Below are positions 16,883-24,950 of a DNA stretch of 64,000 bases, piece after piece. Within the stretch, counting starts at the first letter, position 1; every line of letters begins with the position of its first letter. The stretch is from JBBWZH01 sp035544115 (GTDB taxonomy: Bacteria > Actinomycetota > Actinomycetes > Mycobacteriales > CADCTP01). A program made the position numbers and the translations under genes. The stretch spans positions 5,456,001 through 5,520,000 of the forward strand of contig OY970235.1 in the NCBI GenBank assembly GCA_963714145.1, written 5' to 3'. Under the pieces are notes generated by a model. That model did no database searches. It had not been told where the DNA came from and was given only the letters and a program-made list of their open reading frames with translations.

Positions 16883-18451
16883 ATGGCGGACGTCGTGGTC
16901 ATCGGGGCGGGGCACAACGGGCTGGTCGCGGCAACCGTGCTGGCCCGGGCCGGGCTGGCGGTGACGGTGCTGGAGCGGGCCGGCGTCGTCGGCGGCGCCT
17001 GCCGGACCGAGCACCCGTTCGGCAAGGCGCCGGCGCTGGCCGCGTCCACCGGCGCGTACCTGCTCGGGCTGATGCCGCCGGAACTGCTGACCACGCTGGG
17101 CCTGGACCTGCCGCTGGTCCGCCGCGACCCGCACTACTTCCTGCCCACATTGGACGGTCGGCACCTGCTGCTCGGCGCCGACCGCGCCGAGGCGCGCCGG
17201 CTGTTCGCCGAGTTCTTCAGCGACCGGGACGCGGCGGCGGACGAGGCGCTGGGCGCCGAGATCGGCGCGCTGCGGGACGACCTGGCGCCGGCCTGGCTGA
17301 CCGAGCCGCTACCGGTGCCCGATACCGCCGAGCGGTACATCCGGCCGGCGCTGCGGGAGACCTTCGTCAACCTGGTCACCGGCAGCGCGATGGACTACCT
17401 GCAGCGGTTCGGCTTCGCGTCCGAGACCGTACTGGCGATGTACGCGGTGACCGACGGGATGCCCGGGCTGACCGGCTCGCCCTGGACGGCCGGCTCGGGG
17501 CACAACTTCCTGGTGCACAACATGTGCCGGCTGCCCGGTGCCGGCGGTACCTGGATGGTGGTCCGCGGCGGGATGGGCACGGTGACCACCCGGCTGGCCG
17601 AGCTGGCCACCCGGGCCGGCGCCCAGCTCCGGCTGGAGTCCGAAGTGGACTCGATCGTGCTGGCCGCCGGCGCCGCCGCCGGTGTGTCCACAGTGGACGG
17701 CGAGGAGCTGCCGGCCCGGGCGGTGCTGGTGGCGACCGACGCGTATCGGCTGCCCGGGCTGCTCGGCCCGGCCGCGCCGGCCGACCTGGTGGCCCGGGTG
17801 GACGGCTACGCGGCCCGGTCGGCGGGCCAGACGATGAAGGTGAACCTGGCGTTGCGCGGGCTGCCGCGGTTCGCCGCGCTGCCGGCGGACCGGGGCCAGC
17901 ACGGCACGACCGTCCACCTGCTACCGCCGCCGGCCGCGGACGGCTCGGTGCTGACCGCGCTGCGCCGGGCGTTCGACGACGCCGGCGCCGGCCGGCTGCC
18001 GGACACGCCGCCGCTGGAGTGGTACATCCACTCCACTGTGGACCCGGCGATGCGGGACGAGGCCGGCAACCACTCGTCCGCGCTGTTCGTACAGGGGGTG
18101 CCACACGAGCCGGCCGGCTCGTCCTGGCCGGTGGAGAAGGCCGCCTACACCGACCGCCTGCTCGACCTGGTGGAGGCGTACGCCCCGGGCACCCGCGAAA
18201 TCCTGGTGGACGTGCACGCGCTGACCCCGCCGGAGATCCGCGACCACTTCGGCATCACCAGCGCGAACATCTTCCACGTCGACAACTCGATCTCGTTCAC
18301 CGACCGGATGCCATACGCCGTGGGGGTTCCGGGCGTGTACGCGGGCGCGGCGGGCTGCTTCCCGGCCGGTTCGGTGATCGGCGTGGCCGGCCACAACGCG
18401 GCCCGGCGGATCTGTGCCGACCTCGGAGTATCCGACCAGGTCAGCGGCTAG
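16883..18451 (+). CDS. NAD(P)/FAD-dependent oxidoreductase (phytoene desaturase/PYROXD2-like)
   Basis: A 522-residue flavoprotein. The N terminus has the dinucleotide-binding fold VVVIGAGHNGLVAA at residues 4-17 and the second FAD contact VLERAGVVGGACRTEH. The C terminus has the family motif VPGVYAGAAGCFPAGSVIG. Overall it resembles the phytoene dehydrogenase-like NAD(P)/FAD group that includes PYROXD2 rather than true CrtI, because no crtB, crtE or other carotenoid gene is adjacent. Substrate is unknown. The ATG has a weak AAGG upstream. It stands alone between an 18-bp repeat region and an ABC transporter operon. Confidence 0.88.
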   Translation: MADVVVIGAGHNGLVAATVLARAGLAVTVLERAGVVGGACRTEHPFGKAPALAASTGAYLLGLMPPELLTTLGLDLPLVRRDPHYFLPTLDGRHLLLGADRAEARRLFAEFFSDRDAAADEALGAEIGALRDDLAPAWLTEPLPVPDTAERYIRPALRETFVNLVTGSAMDYLQRFGFASETVLAMYAVTDGMPGLTGSPWTAGSGHNFLVHNMCRLPGAGGTWMVVRGGMGTVTTRLAELATRAGAQLRLESEVDSIVLAAGAAAGVSTVDGEELPARAVLVATDAYRLPGLLGPAAPADLVARVDGYAARSAGQTMKVNLALRGLPRFAALPADRGQHGTTVHLLPPPAADGSVLTALRRAFDDAGAGRLPDTPPLEWYIHSTVDPAMRDEAGNHSSALFVQGVPHEPAGSSWPVEKAAYTDRLLDLVEAYAPGTREILVDVHALTPPEIRDHFGITSANIFHVDNSISFTDRMPYAVGVPGVYAGAAGCFPAGSVIGVAGHNAARRICADLGVSDQVSG

Positions 18452-18616
18452 CGCCGGCCGACCACCGGCCGGGCGCACCGGGGCACTGGGTCTACCCTGG
18501 CGGGTCAGGTCCACCCACCGGTGGATCGGGGTCTCCGCCGCAGGTCGGAGGCGGCCGACCGGCCGGGCCTGGTTGGATGAAGGCGCGAAGATCACGCCGG
18601 TGAAGGAGAGTCCGTG

Positions 18617-19570
18617 GTGGACACACCCGGTCGGATCGTGGTGTCCGGCCTGACCAAACGATTCGGCCAGATCCTGGCTGTGAACAACCTCAGCTTCACG
18701 GTCGAAGCCGGCTCGGTGACCGGCTTCCTCGGCCCGAACGGCGCCGGAAAGACGACGACCCTGCGCTCGCTGCTCGGCCTCGTGCAGCCGACCGCCGGCA
18801 CCGCGACGATCGGCGGCCAGCGGTACGTCGACATCAAGCAACCGCTGCGTACGGTCGGCGCGGTGCTGGAGTCGTCCGCCTACCACCCGGCCCGTACCGC
18901 ACGGAACCACCTGCGCATCTACTGTGCGGCCAACCACCTGCCGGACCAGCGCGCCGACGAGGTGCTCGAACTGGTCGGTCTGGCCGGTGCCGCCCAGCGC
19001 AAGGTGCGCGGCTTCTCGCTCGGCATGCGGCAGCGGCTGGGCCTGGCGTTCGCCCTGCTCGGCGATCCGCAGGTGCTGATCCTGGACGAGCCGGCCAACG
19101 GCCTCGATCCCGAGGGCATCAAGTGGCTGCGCGGCTTCATGCGCCAGTACGCCGACACCGGTCGCACCGTGCTGGTTTCCAGCCACCTGCTCGGTGAGGT
19201 GGAGCAGGTGGCCGACCGGGTGGTGATCCTGGCCCGCGGCCGGCTGGTCCGCGAGGGCACGCTGTCCGAGCTCGGCGACGGGCAGGGCCTCTCGGTGGTC
19301 GTCCGCTCGCCGCAGGTCGACCAGCTCGCCGACCTGGTCGGCGGGCTCACCGGCGCGCACGTGACCAAGGTCGGCATGGACGAGCTGCGGGTGTCCGGTG
19401 TCGACGCCGCGGCGATCGGCCACGCCGCGTTCGTCGGCGGGGTGGAGCTGCATGAACTGGCCACCCAGAAATCCGACCTGGAAGACATCTTCTTCCAGCT
19501 CACCAGCGATGGCGCCGGCCCGGGCGGCCCGGTGCCGGTGCCCGCCGGCCCGGCCGGAGGTGCGGCATGA
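18617..19570 (+). CDS. ABC transporter ATP-binding protein (BcrA-type exporter)
   Basis: A 317-residue ATPase of the ABC-2 exporter class. Walker A is LGPNGAGKTT, the Q-loop follows VGAVLESS, the signature is FSLGMRQRLGLA, Walker B is VLILDEPANGLDPEG and the switch His is in VLVSSHLLGEVE. Two GTG codons are in tandem at 18614 and 18617. The strong AAGGAGAG at 18603-18610 is 6 bases from the second, so I chose that. The C-terminal tail is Gly/Pro-rich. It overlaps the next gene by 4 bases, so ATPase and permease are made together. Export substrate is unknown; BcrA-type systems often handle antibiotics or lipids. Confidence 0.93.
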   Translation: MDTPGRIVVSGLTKRFGQILAVNNLSFTVEAGSVTGFLGPNGAGKTTTLRSLLGLVQPTAGTATIGGQRYVDIKQPLRTVGAVLESSAYHPARTARNHLRIYCAANHLPDQRADEVLELVGLAGAAQRKVRGFSLGMRQRLGLAFALLGDPQVLILDEPANGLDPEGIKWLRGFMRQYADTGRTVLVSSHLLGEVEQVADRVVILARGRLVREGTLSELGDGQGLSVVVRSPQVDQLADLVGGLTGAHVTKVGMDELRVSGVDAAAIGHAAFVGGVELHELATQKSDLEDIFFQLTSDGAGPGGPVPVPAGPAGGAA

Positions 19571-20328
19571 TCGGGCTGATCCGCAGCGAGCTGCGGAAGC
19601 TGTTCACCACCCAGGTCTGGTTCTGGCTGCTGATCGGCACGCTGGCGCTGACCGCCCTGGGTGTGGTCGGCACCATCCTCAGTGACGGGGCGCAGGGCAA
19701 CGACAACCCGAACCTGTCCACAGTGGCCGGTCAGCGGAACCTGTTCGCCGGCGCCTCCGCCGGCTACATCTTCGTCTGCGTGCTCGGCATCGTCGCGATG
19801 ACCGCCGAGTACCGGCACCTCACCGTCACACCGACGTTCCTGGCCACGCCGAAGCGCAACCTGGTGATCATCGCGAAGCTCATCACGTACGCGATCGTCG
19901 GCCTGGGCTTCGCGATCGTGTCGGCGCTGCTGGTGATCGCGATGGCGCTGCCCTGGTTGAACGCGAAGAACGTGGACGTGTCGCTGACCGCGAACCGCAT
20001 CCCACTGGTGCTGCTGGCCGCGGTCATCGTGGTCGCGATCTACGGCATCGTCGGCGTCGGCCTGGGGGCACTGATCCGCAACCAGATCGCCGCGGTCTCG
20101 GTCACGCTGGTCTACCTGTTCATCCTGGAGAACATCCTGTCGGTGATCCCCAAGGTGAAGGAGGCCTACAAGTTCCTGCCGGGCGGGGCGGCGAACGCGG
20201 TCACCCAGGTCTCGCAGAACAACACGTCGCTGCTCGAACCCTGGCAGGGCGGGCTGGTGCTGGTCGGCTACGGGATCGTGTTCGCGGCGCTGGCCGGCTG
20301 GCTGACCGTCCGCCGCGACGTGACCTGA
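19567..20328 (+). CDS. ABC-2 type transporter permease
   Basis: A 253-residue membrane protein with about six hydrophobic segments: VWFWLLIGTLALTALG, the GYIFVCVLGIVAM region, two in the middle, an amphipathic stretch and a final one at GLVLVGYGIVFAALAGWL. The N terminus MIGLIRSELRKLFTTQ is the usual start of this permease class. Its ATG overlaps the stop of the ATPase gene (ATGA), so the two are translationally coupled. A homodimer with two copies of the ATPase is the expected assembly. Confidence 0.9.
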   Translation: MIGLIRSELRKLFTTQVWFWLLIGTLALTALGVVGTILSDGAQGNDNPNLSTVAGQRNLFAGASAGYIFVCVLGIVAMTAEYRHLTVTPTFLATPKRNLVIIAKLITYAIVGLGFAIVSALLVIAMALPWLNAKNVDVSLTANRIPLVLLAAVIVVAIYGIVGVGLGALIRNQIAAVSVTLVYLFILENILSVIPKVKEAYKFLPGGAANAVTQVSQNNTSLLEPWQGGLVLVGYGIVFAALAGWLTVRRDVT

Positions 20329-20446
20329 CGCGCTGCCGGAGCTCGAAGGCGGGCGGGGTGACCGCGTCGGCATGACCACCCCGCCCGCAACCCGTACCAC
20401 GTCCCACACCCCTCACCGGTTCAGCCGGCCACCCGCGGGTTCCCGC

Positions 20447-21106
20447 TCAGAGCCGGCAACTGATCTCCATGCCGTCCTCGACCGGGAAGGTCACGCTCTG
20501 GTAGCCGTTCGCCGGGATGCGCACGTAGCTCAGGTAGGGCTGCAGGCTGGTCAGGTCGACATCGTCGGCCACCACCAGAGTGCCGGGCCGCAGCCGCGGT
20601 TCCAGCAGGCGCAGTACCGGCAGGCACAGGTCCTTCCAGCCGTCCAGCAGGACGAAGTCCGCGGGGCCGTCGAGGCCACGGAGGGTGTCCCGGGCGTCTC
20701 CGGCCAGCACGGTGATCAGGTCGTCCAGGCCGGCCTCGACGAACGTGCGGCGGGCGGCGGCGATCTTCTGCTGGCTCAGTTCGGTGGTGATGACGCGTCC
20801 GGTGCCGTTGTCCCGTACCGCGGCGGCCAGGTGCAGCGTGGAGATCCCGAAGGAGGTGCCGAACTCGACCACGGTGGCCGGTCGGACCGCCCGGACCAGG
20901 TTGTAGAGCAACTGCCCACCCGCGGCGGAGATGGGCATGTAGATCTCCGCCGCGGCGTCGGCGTGTTCCTGCGGCGTTGCCGGCATGAGGCCGCCATGGG
21001 CCGCCCGGGCCCGGGCCGCGGTGGATTCATCCTGCGCGGCATCGGCGAACATCCGGCTGAGCGCGGCCTCGACCCGGGGGTCGGCAAGCGTGTGGGTGAG
21101 TGTCAC
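20447..21106 (-). CDS. SAM-dependent O-methyltransferase-like protein
   Basis: A 219-residue class I methyltransferase. SAM-binding motif I is VVEFGTSFGISTLHLA, motif II region is VITTELSQQKIAAA, and motif IV is ADFVLLDGWKD. It resembles the small caffeoyl-CoA/catechol O-methyltransferase group. The start is GTG 21106, with no Shine-Dalgarno, and the transcript may be nearly leaderless. The start lies 5 bases from a 34-bp palindrome shared with the divergent TetR gene, so it is probably the regulated target. Methyl acceptor is unknown. Confidence 0.85.
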   Translation of the reverse strand: MTLTHTLADPRVEAALSRMFADAAQDESTAARARAAHGGLMPATPQEHADAAAEIYMPISAAGGQLLYNLVRAVRPATVVEFGTSFGISTLHLAAAVRDNGTGRVITTELSQQKIAAARRTFVEAGLDDLITVLAGDARDTLRGLDGPADFVLLDGWKDLCLPVLRLLEPRLRPGTLVVADDVDLTSLQPYLSYVRIPANGYQSVTFPVEDGMEISCRL

Positions 21107-21110
21107 GCGA

Positions 21111-21144
21111 GCTAGGCTAGACGAACCGTTGCGTTTAGCCTAGC
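21111..21144. promoter_or_regulatory. 34-bp palindromic operator between methyltransferase and tetR
   Basis: The left half begins GCTAGGCTAGACGAACC and the right half GTTGCGTTTAGCCTAGC; 14 of 17 base pairs match around the centre at 21127/21128, and the outer 9 bases (GCTAGGCTA/TAGCCTAGC) are perfect. It sits between the divergent methyltransferase start (21106) and tetR start (21172). Size and position fit a TetR-family dimer-of-dimers site. Binding by the neighbouring TetR protein is inference. Confidence 0.75.
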
Positions 21145-21171
21145 GAGATCTGCCGAGACGAGGGAGGCGAC

Positions 21172-21801
21172 GTGGGACCCGTACCAGGAGCCGCCGAGGA
21201 AGGTGGCACCGACCAGCCAGGGCGACGGCACCACGGCAACCGGCACGGGCGCAGCGAGCAGGCCCGGCAGGCGGTGCTTGAGGCGGCCGACGACCTGCTC
21301 GTCGAGAAGGGCTTCGCGGGCGTCACGATGGAGGCCATTGCGGTCAGAGCGGGGGTCGCCAAGCAGACCATCTACCGCTGGTGGAACTCCAAGACCGATG
21401 TCCTGATGGACGCCTTCCTGCAGGACCTGACGGAGGAGCTGACCCCGCCCGATCACGGCGACCTCGCCCGCGACCTGCACGCCTATCTGCGCCAACTGGC
21501 CCGTTTCCTCAGCCAGTCCGACGCCGGCGCCGTCTTCAAGGCCCTGATCGCACAGACGCAGCACGATCCACTGTTCGCCCGGGACTTCCGCGGCAGGTAC
21601 CTCGACGAACAGCGCCGCCGCGACCGCCTGCCCCTGGAACGCGCCGTCCAACGGGGGCAACTCCCCGCCGGCATCGACCTGGCGGCCGAGACCGACCAGC
21701 TCGTGGGCCCCCTCTACTACCGCGTCCTGGTCACCGACGAACCCATCGGCCAGGACTTCACCGACCGTCTCGTCGACGCCTTCCTCCGCCGCATGCCGTG
21801 A
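21172..21801 (+). CDS. TetR/AcrR family transcriptional regulator
   Basis: A 209-residue regulator. The N-terminal DNA-binding helix-turn-helix reads VTMEAIAVRAGVAKQTIYRWW near residues 44-64. The rest is the all-helical ligand domain, with the late segment TDQLVGPLYYRVLV typical of the AcrR C-terminal domain. GTG 21172 has GGGAGG 6 bases upstream. An extra 25-residue polar, His/Gly-rich leader precedes the first helix. It is divergent from the methyltransferase gene, and the shared palindrome suggests it represses both that gene and itself. The ligand is unknown. Confidence 0.92.
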   Translation: MGPVPGAAEEGGTDQPGRRHHGNRHGRSEQARQAVLEAADDLLVEKGFAGVTMEAIAVRAGVAKQTIYRWWNSKTDVLMDAFLQDLTEELTPPDHGDLARDLHAYLRQLARFLSQSDAGAVFKALIAQTQHDPLFARDFRGRYLDEQRRRDRLPLERAVQRGQLPAGIDLAAETDQLVGPLYYRVLVTDEPIGQDFTDRLVDAFLRRMP

Positions 21802-21822
21802 CGCATCCGCCCAGCGTCCCGG

Positions 21823-23094
21823 CTAGCGATGGAATTCGCGGGTGCCGAGCATGAGGCGGTGGGTGGCGCGGTACCAGCCGGCGAGTTCGGCGTCGATCCG
21901 GGCCGATTCCGCGTCGGTGAACGTGATGCCCGCCGGCCGGGCCGGCCACGCCTCGACCGCCCGGGCACGCAAGCCGACCGGCGGGTGGGACGCCCAGAGG
22001 CTGGTGTCACGCATCGAGAGGTGCCGCAGCAGCTTGAGGTTGCGGCGCTGCCCGGCCTGATAGGTCTCGGCCGCGGCCCGCCACTCGGCTGGCGGCTTCC
22101 GCTCGCAGGCGTAGGCGAGCTGGACGTTGATCGCCGGCAGCACCGCCAGGCAGTCCAGCAGCGCGACCGTGGCGTCGGTGCCGGCGAGGTCGGTGGCGAT
22201 CCCGTCGGCGAGGTACTCGGCGCGCTGGTGATCACGCATGCCGAGCGCCGAGAGCGCGAGGTGGACGGCGAGGAAAACCCGGCTGGCCAGCCACCGGCTG
22301 AACCCGAGCAGGAACTGCACCAGGCCGGCGTCCGGCCGATCCGGCGACATGACCTGCCCGATGCTCCCGGCGTCGGCCACCCCGGCCAGCCGCGCGAACG
22401 TGGTCAACGCCGGCCGGACCAGCAGCCCGCGCATGGGGTCACCATTCACCTGGTGGGCGATCTCGTGGGCCAGCAACGCGACCCGCTGCCGCGGCTCCAG
22501 CACGATCCACAGTGGAACGCCGAGCACCAGCACCGGCCGCTGCCGTAGCCCGACCCGGCCGACGCCGGCGTTGAACTCCGGCGTCATGGCGATCAGGTCA
22601 GGCGCCTTCGTACCGGCAGCGGTCGCCACCCGGTCGAGCAGGCCGTACAGCGCCGGCGCCTCAGCCCGGCTCATCCGCAGGTGCCGCGATGGCCGGCGGC
22701 CCAGCCGGGGACGCAGCAGGATGCCGACCACGATCAGCGCGATCCCGACCACCGGCCACCAACTGGCCAGGTCGTGCAGGACGAGCCAGGCACCGATGCC
22801 GACGCACCCCACCGACACGAGTACGAACAGCGCCGACACTGCCAGCAACACGACCCGGGCGAACGTCCATCCCGGTCGCCCGGGCCGCTGCGCCGAGGAC
22901 TGCTCGAACAACTCGCGGTCGCGCCGGAACGCCAGCCGGTGACTCAGCCGATCGACCCACCGCCACCCCAACGGCGCCTGTCCCGCGTAGGCCCCCAGGT
23001 TCCACTCACAAGCCGGACACCACGGCGCCGCGGCGTCCGGCCGCACCACCGCCTCGCCGCAGGCCGCGCACGGCTCCCCCACCTTCACCTGCAT
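21823..23094 (-). CDS. M48-family membrane metallopeptidase with N-terminal zinc ribbon
   Basis: A 423-residue protein. The N terminus has a zinc ribbon (CAACGE, then CPACEW about 15 residues later). Two transmembrane helices follow (VVLLAVSALFVLVSVGCVGIG and WWPVVGIALIVVGILL). The peptidase core has LLAHEIAHQVNGDP, a classic HExxH with a following Asp, and a later RAEYLADGIA that supplies the third zinc ligand. HtpX/Ste24-like M48 enzymes degrade membrane or misfolded proteins. The combination with a zinc ribbon is a recurring actinobacterial form. It is convergent with tetR. The cytosolic or outside face of the active site was not resolved. Confidence 0.88.
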   Translation of the reverse strand: MQVKVGEPCAACGEAVVRPDAAAPWCPACEWNLGAYAGQAPLGWRWVDRLSHRLAFRRDRELFEQSSAQRPGRPGWTFARVVLLAVSALFVLVSVGCVGIGAWLVLHDLASWWPVVGIALIVVGILLRPRLGRRPSRHLRMSRAEAPALYGLLDRVATAAGTKAPDLIAMTPEFNAGVGRVGLRQRPVLVLGVPLWIVLEPRQRVALLAHEIAHQVNGDPMRGLLVRPALTTFARLAGVADAGSIGQVMSPDRPDAGLVQFLLGFSRWLASRVFLAVHLALSALGMRDHQRAEYLADGIATDLAGTDATVALLDCLAVLPAINVQLAYACERKPPAEWRAAAETYQAGQRRNLKLLRHLSMRDTSLWASHPPVGLRARAVEAWPARPAGITFTDAESARIDAELAGWYRATHRLMLGTREFHR

Positions 23095-23182
23095 GCCGGC
23101 ATCCTGCCGGAAACCCGCCTACCGTACCTGCCGATATCCGTTACGACCCATTCGACTGTTTCGTCCGGCCACGCTGATAGTC

Positions 23183-23198
23183 TTACTCTTACCAGTAA
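23183..23198. promoter_or_regulatory. Inverted repeat in the vapB promoter
   Basis: TTACT (23183-23187) and AGTAA (23194-23198) form an inverted repeat with a 6-base spacer, inside the only AT-rich stretch before vapB. Toxin-antitoxin operons are usually repressed by the antitoxin binding such a site. A promoter probably overlaps it; no clear -35 was assigned. Confidence 0.45.
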
Positions 23199-23214
23199 TA
23201 CGTAGGGGGTGCCC

Positions 23215-23445
23215 ATGCGCGTAACAGCTAAGGGGCAGGTCACGATCCCTGCCGACATCCGGCAGCGGTTCGGCTTCCTGCCCGATACCGAGGTCGAGTT
23301 CGTCGTCGACGACGACGGGGTCCGCCTGGTGCAGGCCGACCGTCCGGGACGCACCCGCGGCGACCGGGTGGTCGCCCGGCTCCGCGGGCGCGGAAGCGCC
23401 GGCATGAGTACCGACGAGATCCTGGCGCTGACCCGCCGCCCGTGA
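23215..23445 (+). CDS. vapB: AbrB/MazE-type antitoxin (VapB-like)
   Basis: A 76-residue protein with the swapped-hairpin AbrB DNA-binding fold: MRVTAKGQVTIPADIRQRFGF, then EVEFVVDDDGVRLV. The C-terminal 30 residues, ending STDEILALTRRP, are expected to wrap the toxin. ATG 23215 has AGGGGG 5 bases upstream. It overlaps the PIN toxin gene by 4 bases (GTGA), the usual arrangement for antitoxin before toxin. It likely represses its own operon via the upstream inverted repeat. Confidence 0.9.
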   Translation: MRVTAKGQVTIPADIRQRFGFLPDTEVEFVVDDDGVRLVQADRPGRTRGDRVVARLRGRGSAGMSTDEILALTRRP

Positions 23446-23846
23446 CGACAACCCTGGTAGACAGCAACGTCATACTCGATGTCGCGACCGCTGATCCGAA
23501 GTGGGAGACCTGGTCGGCCAGTGCGCTCGCCGCGGCCGCGAACAGCGGATCGCTGGCCATAAACCCGCTGATCTACGCGGAGATTTCGATCGGGTTTGAC
23601 AGCATCGAGGAACTGGACGAAGCGGTGCCGCCCGACATCTATCTCCGGACGTCGTTGCCGTATGAAGCCGCGTTCCTCGCCGGCAAAGCGTTTCTCGACT
23701 ACCGGCGACGCGGCGGCGCCCGAAGCGCCCCGTTGCCGGATTTCTACATCGGCGCCCACGCGGCTATCACCGACTGCCGCCTGCTCACCCGTGACAGCCG
23801 GCGGTACCGCACCTACTTCCCGACGGTTGAACTCATCGCACCGTGA
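23442..23846 (+). CDS. vapC: PIN-domain toxin (VapC-like ribonuclease)
   Basis: A 134-residue PIN nuclease. The acidic metal-binding residues are present: Asp7 in LVDSNVI, Glu47 in LIYAEISIG, Asp100 in LPDFYIGAHA, and a fourth near TRDSRRY. VapC enzymes cut tRNA or rRNA when the antitoxin is degraded, giving growth arrest. It is co-translated with the upstream antitoxin through a GTGA overlap, with GTG as the start codon. All catalytic positions being intact suggests a functional module. RNA target is unknown. Confidence 0.9.
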   Translation: MTTTLVDSNVILDVATADPKWETWSASALAAAANSGSLAINPLIYAEISIGFDSIEELDEAVPPDIYLRTSLPYEAAFLAGKAFLDYRRRGGARSAPLPDFYIGAHAAITDCRLLTRDSRRYRTYFPTVELIAP

Positions 23847-23883
23847 TCATGGCAGGGTCGGGCCCGCGTCGGTGCCGGTTAGA

Positions 23884-24486
23884 TCAGGTTGGGTCGGCGA
23901 GGATGAATGGGTGCTCGGGAAAGCCGGCTGGGTCATCGTCCAATAGCGTGTCGGCTTCGGTGATCGAGGTGAATGCGCCGGCCGGTTCCAGGCCCGGCGT
24001 CTCGTCCAGCGCGGCAATGCCGCCGGCATGCATGACCTGGTAGATCGCGCGACTGAAATCGGCGACGTCGACTGCCGCGTCCTCCGCGGTGTCATCCGGC
24101 CACACCTCGCGATACGCGAGCCGGCCGGCATTCATCACCGCTGCGACGTCCATGACCCGGTAGTCGGCCCGGTGCAGGACGGTAATGGCGCCGGCCGGCT
24201 CCTGCCGCGGGAGTTCCTCGTCCCGGTCGTCATCGTCGCTCTCGATCCGTTCCCAGCGGGGGGACGTTCCGGTGAACTCGAACTGCGCGTCCGAATACTC
24301 GTCGGCGGCCAGCGCCAACCGGTCGCCGGCGGCGAGGATCTCCGCGACGTCGGCTCGTCGCCCGGTCATCGGCAGCAGCGCTGCGCTGTGCGCGCGGAGC
24401 GCCTCGATCAGGCCCTCGCCGGCCGCGCGGAACCGCTCCCGGGCCGCATCGGTCCACTGCTCGTCTTCCGGAGTCTGCTCACTCAT
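23884..24486 (-). CDS. Acidic hypothetical protein
   Basis: A 200-residue protein I do not recognise. It is rich in Asp and Glu, with an acidic stretch around ESDDDDRDEELP near residue 80, after an N-terminal helical part (ERFRAAGEGLIEALRAHSAALLP). The second half carries two related-looking segments (EPAGAITVLHRADYRVMDVAAVM and EPAGAFTSITEADTLLDD), a possible internal duplication. There is no signal peptide or membrane segment, so it is probably cytosolic. I chose ATG 24486 with GAGGG 8 bases upstream; the longer open frame upstream looks non-coding. It is convergent with vapC. Function unknown. Confidence 0.7.
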   Translation of the reverse strand: MSEQTPEDEQWTDAARERFRAAGEGLIEALRAHSAALLPMTGRRADVAEILAAGDRLALAADEYSDAQFEFTGTSPRWERIESDDDDRDEELPRQEPAGAITVLHRADYRVMDVAAVMNAGRLAYREVWPDDTAEDAAVDVADFSRAIYQVMHAGGIAALDETPGLEPAGAFTSITEADTLLDDDPAGFPEHPFILADPT

Positions 24487-24950
24487 GGGCCGGCCCTCGC
24501 TGTGTGGAAGTAGGTTCGGAACGACTGGTGTCCCAGCCGGAGAATCCCGCGCCCGCGAAATCCCGCCGGCGGCACGCCGGAGTTGGCCCGCGCCGGCGAC
24601 CGGCCCGAGCGCCAGCCGGATCCCGCGGGGCCACGCATCGGCGACCCCTCTCGGACCTGTCGGACGGCGCAAGGATGGCATGGCGGCCGGCCGCCGGGGC
24701 GGCGATTCCGACCGGCAGGTCGGCGGAACGGGCGGTGCGTACCGACCGCCCGGGTGGGCGGGGTAGTCGCCCCTTCGGGCGTTTACAGAGCGCAACCAAA
24801 CCGATCTGGTGACGATCTGTGAGCAACACCACGATACGGGCCGCCGATCGGTACGACCGGCGGTACCGGCTGGGCGAATAGACCAAGTAGCCTAAGAGGC
24901 CGAGTTCACTGTGAGTTCATCTGCAACGCGGGAAGAGGCGACCGCAAACC
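24487..24950. other. 464-bp gap before kgd, with a UUCG-loop hairpin
   Basis: No credible gene is seen between the hypothetical gene and kgd. A hairpin with a 5-bp stem CGCCC/GGGCG and a CTTC loop lies at 24768-24781 and is followed by TTTAC, which resembles a short terminator or attenuator on the + strand. The final 110 bases are less GC-rich, as expected for the kgd promoter and leader. No tRNA or known riboswitch was recognised. Confidence 0.4.

Noticed and set aside
24700..24822. Small gene in the gap before kgd
   Set aside because: Short frames here have no RBS, no homology that I recognise and normal spacer composition.
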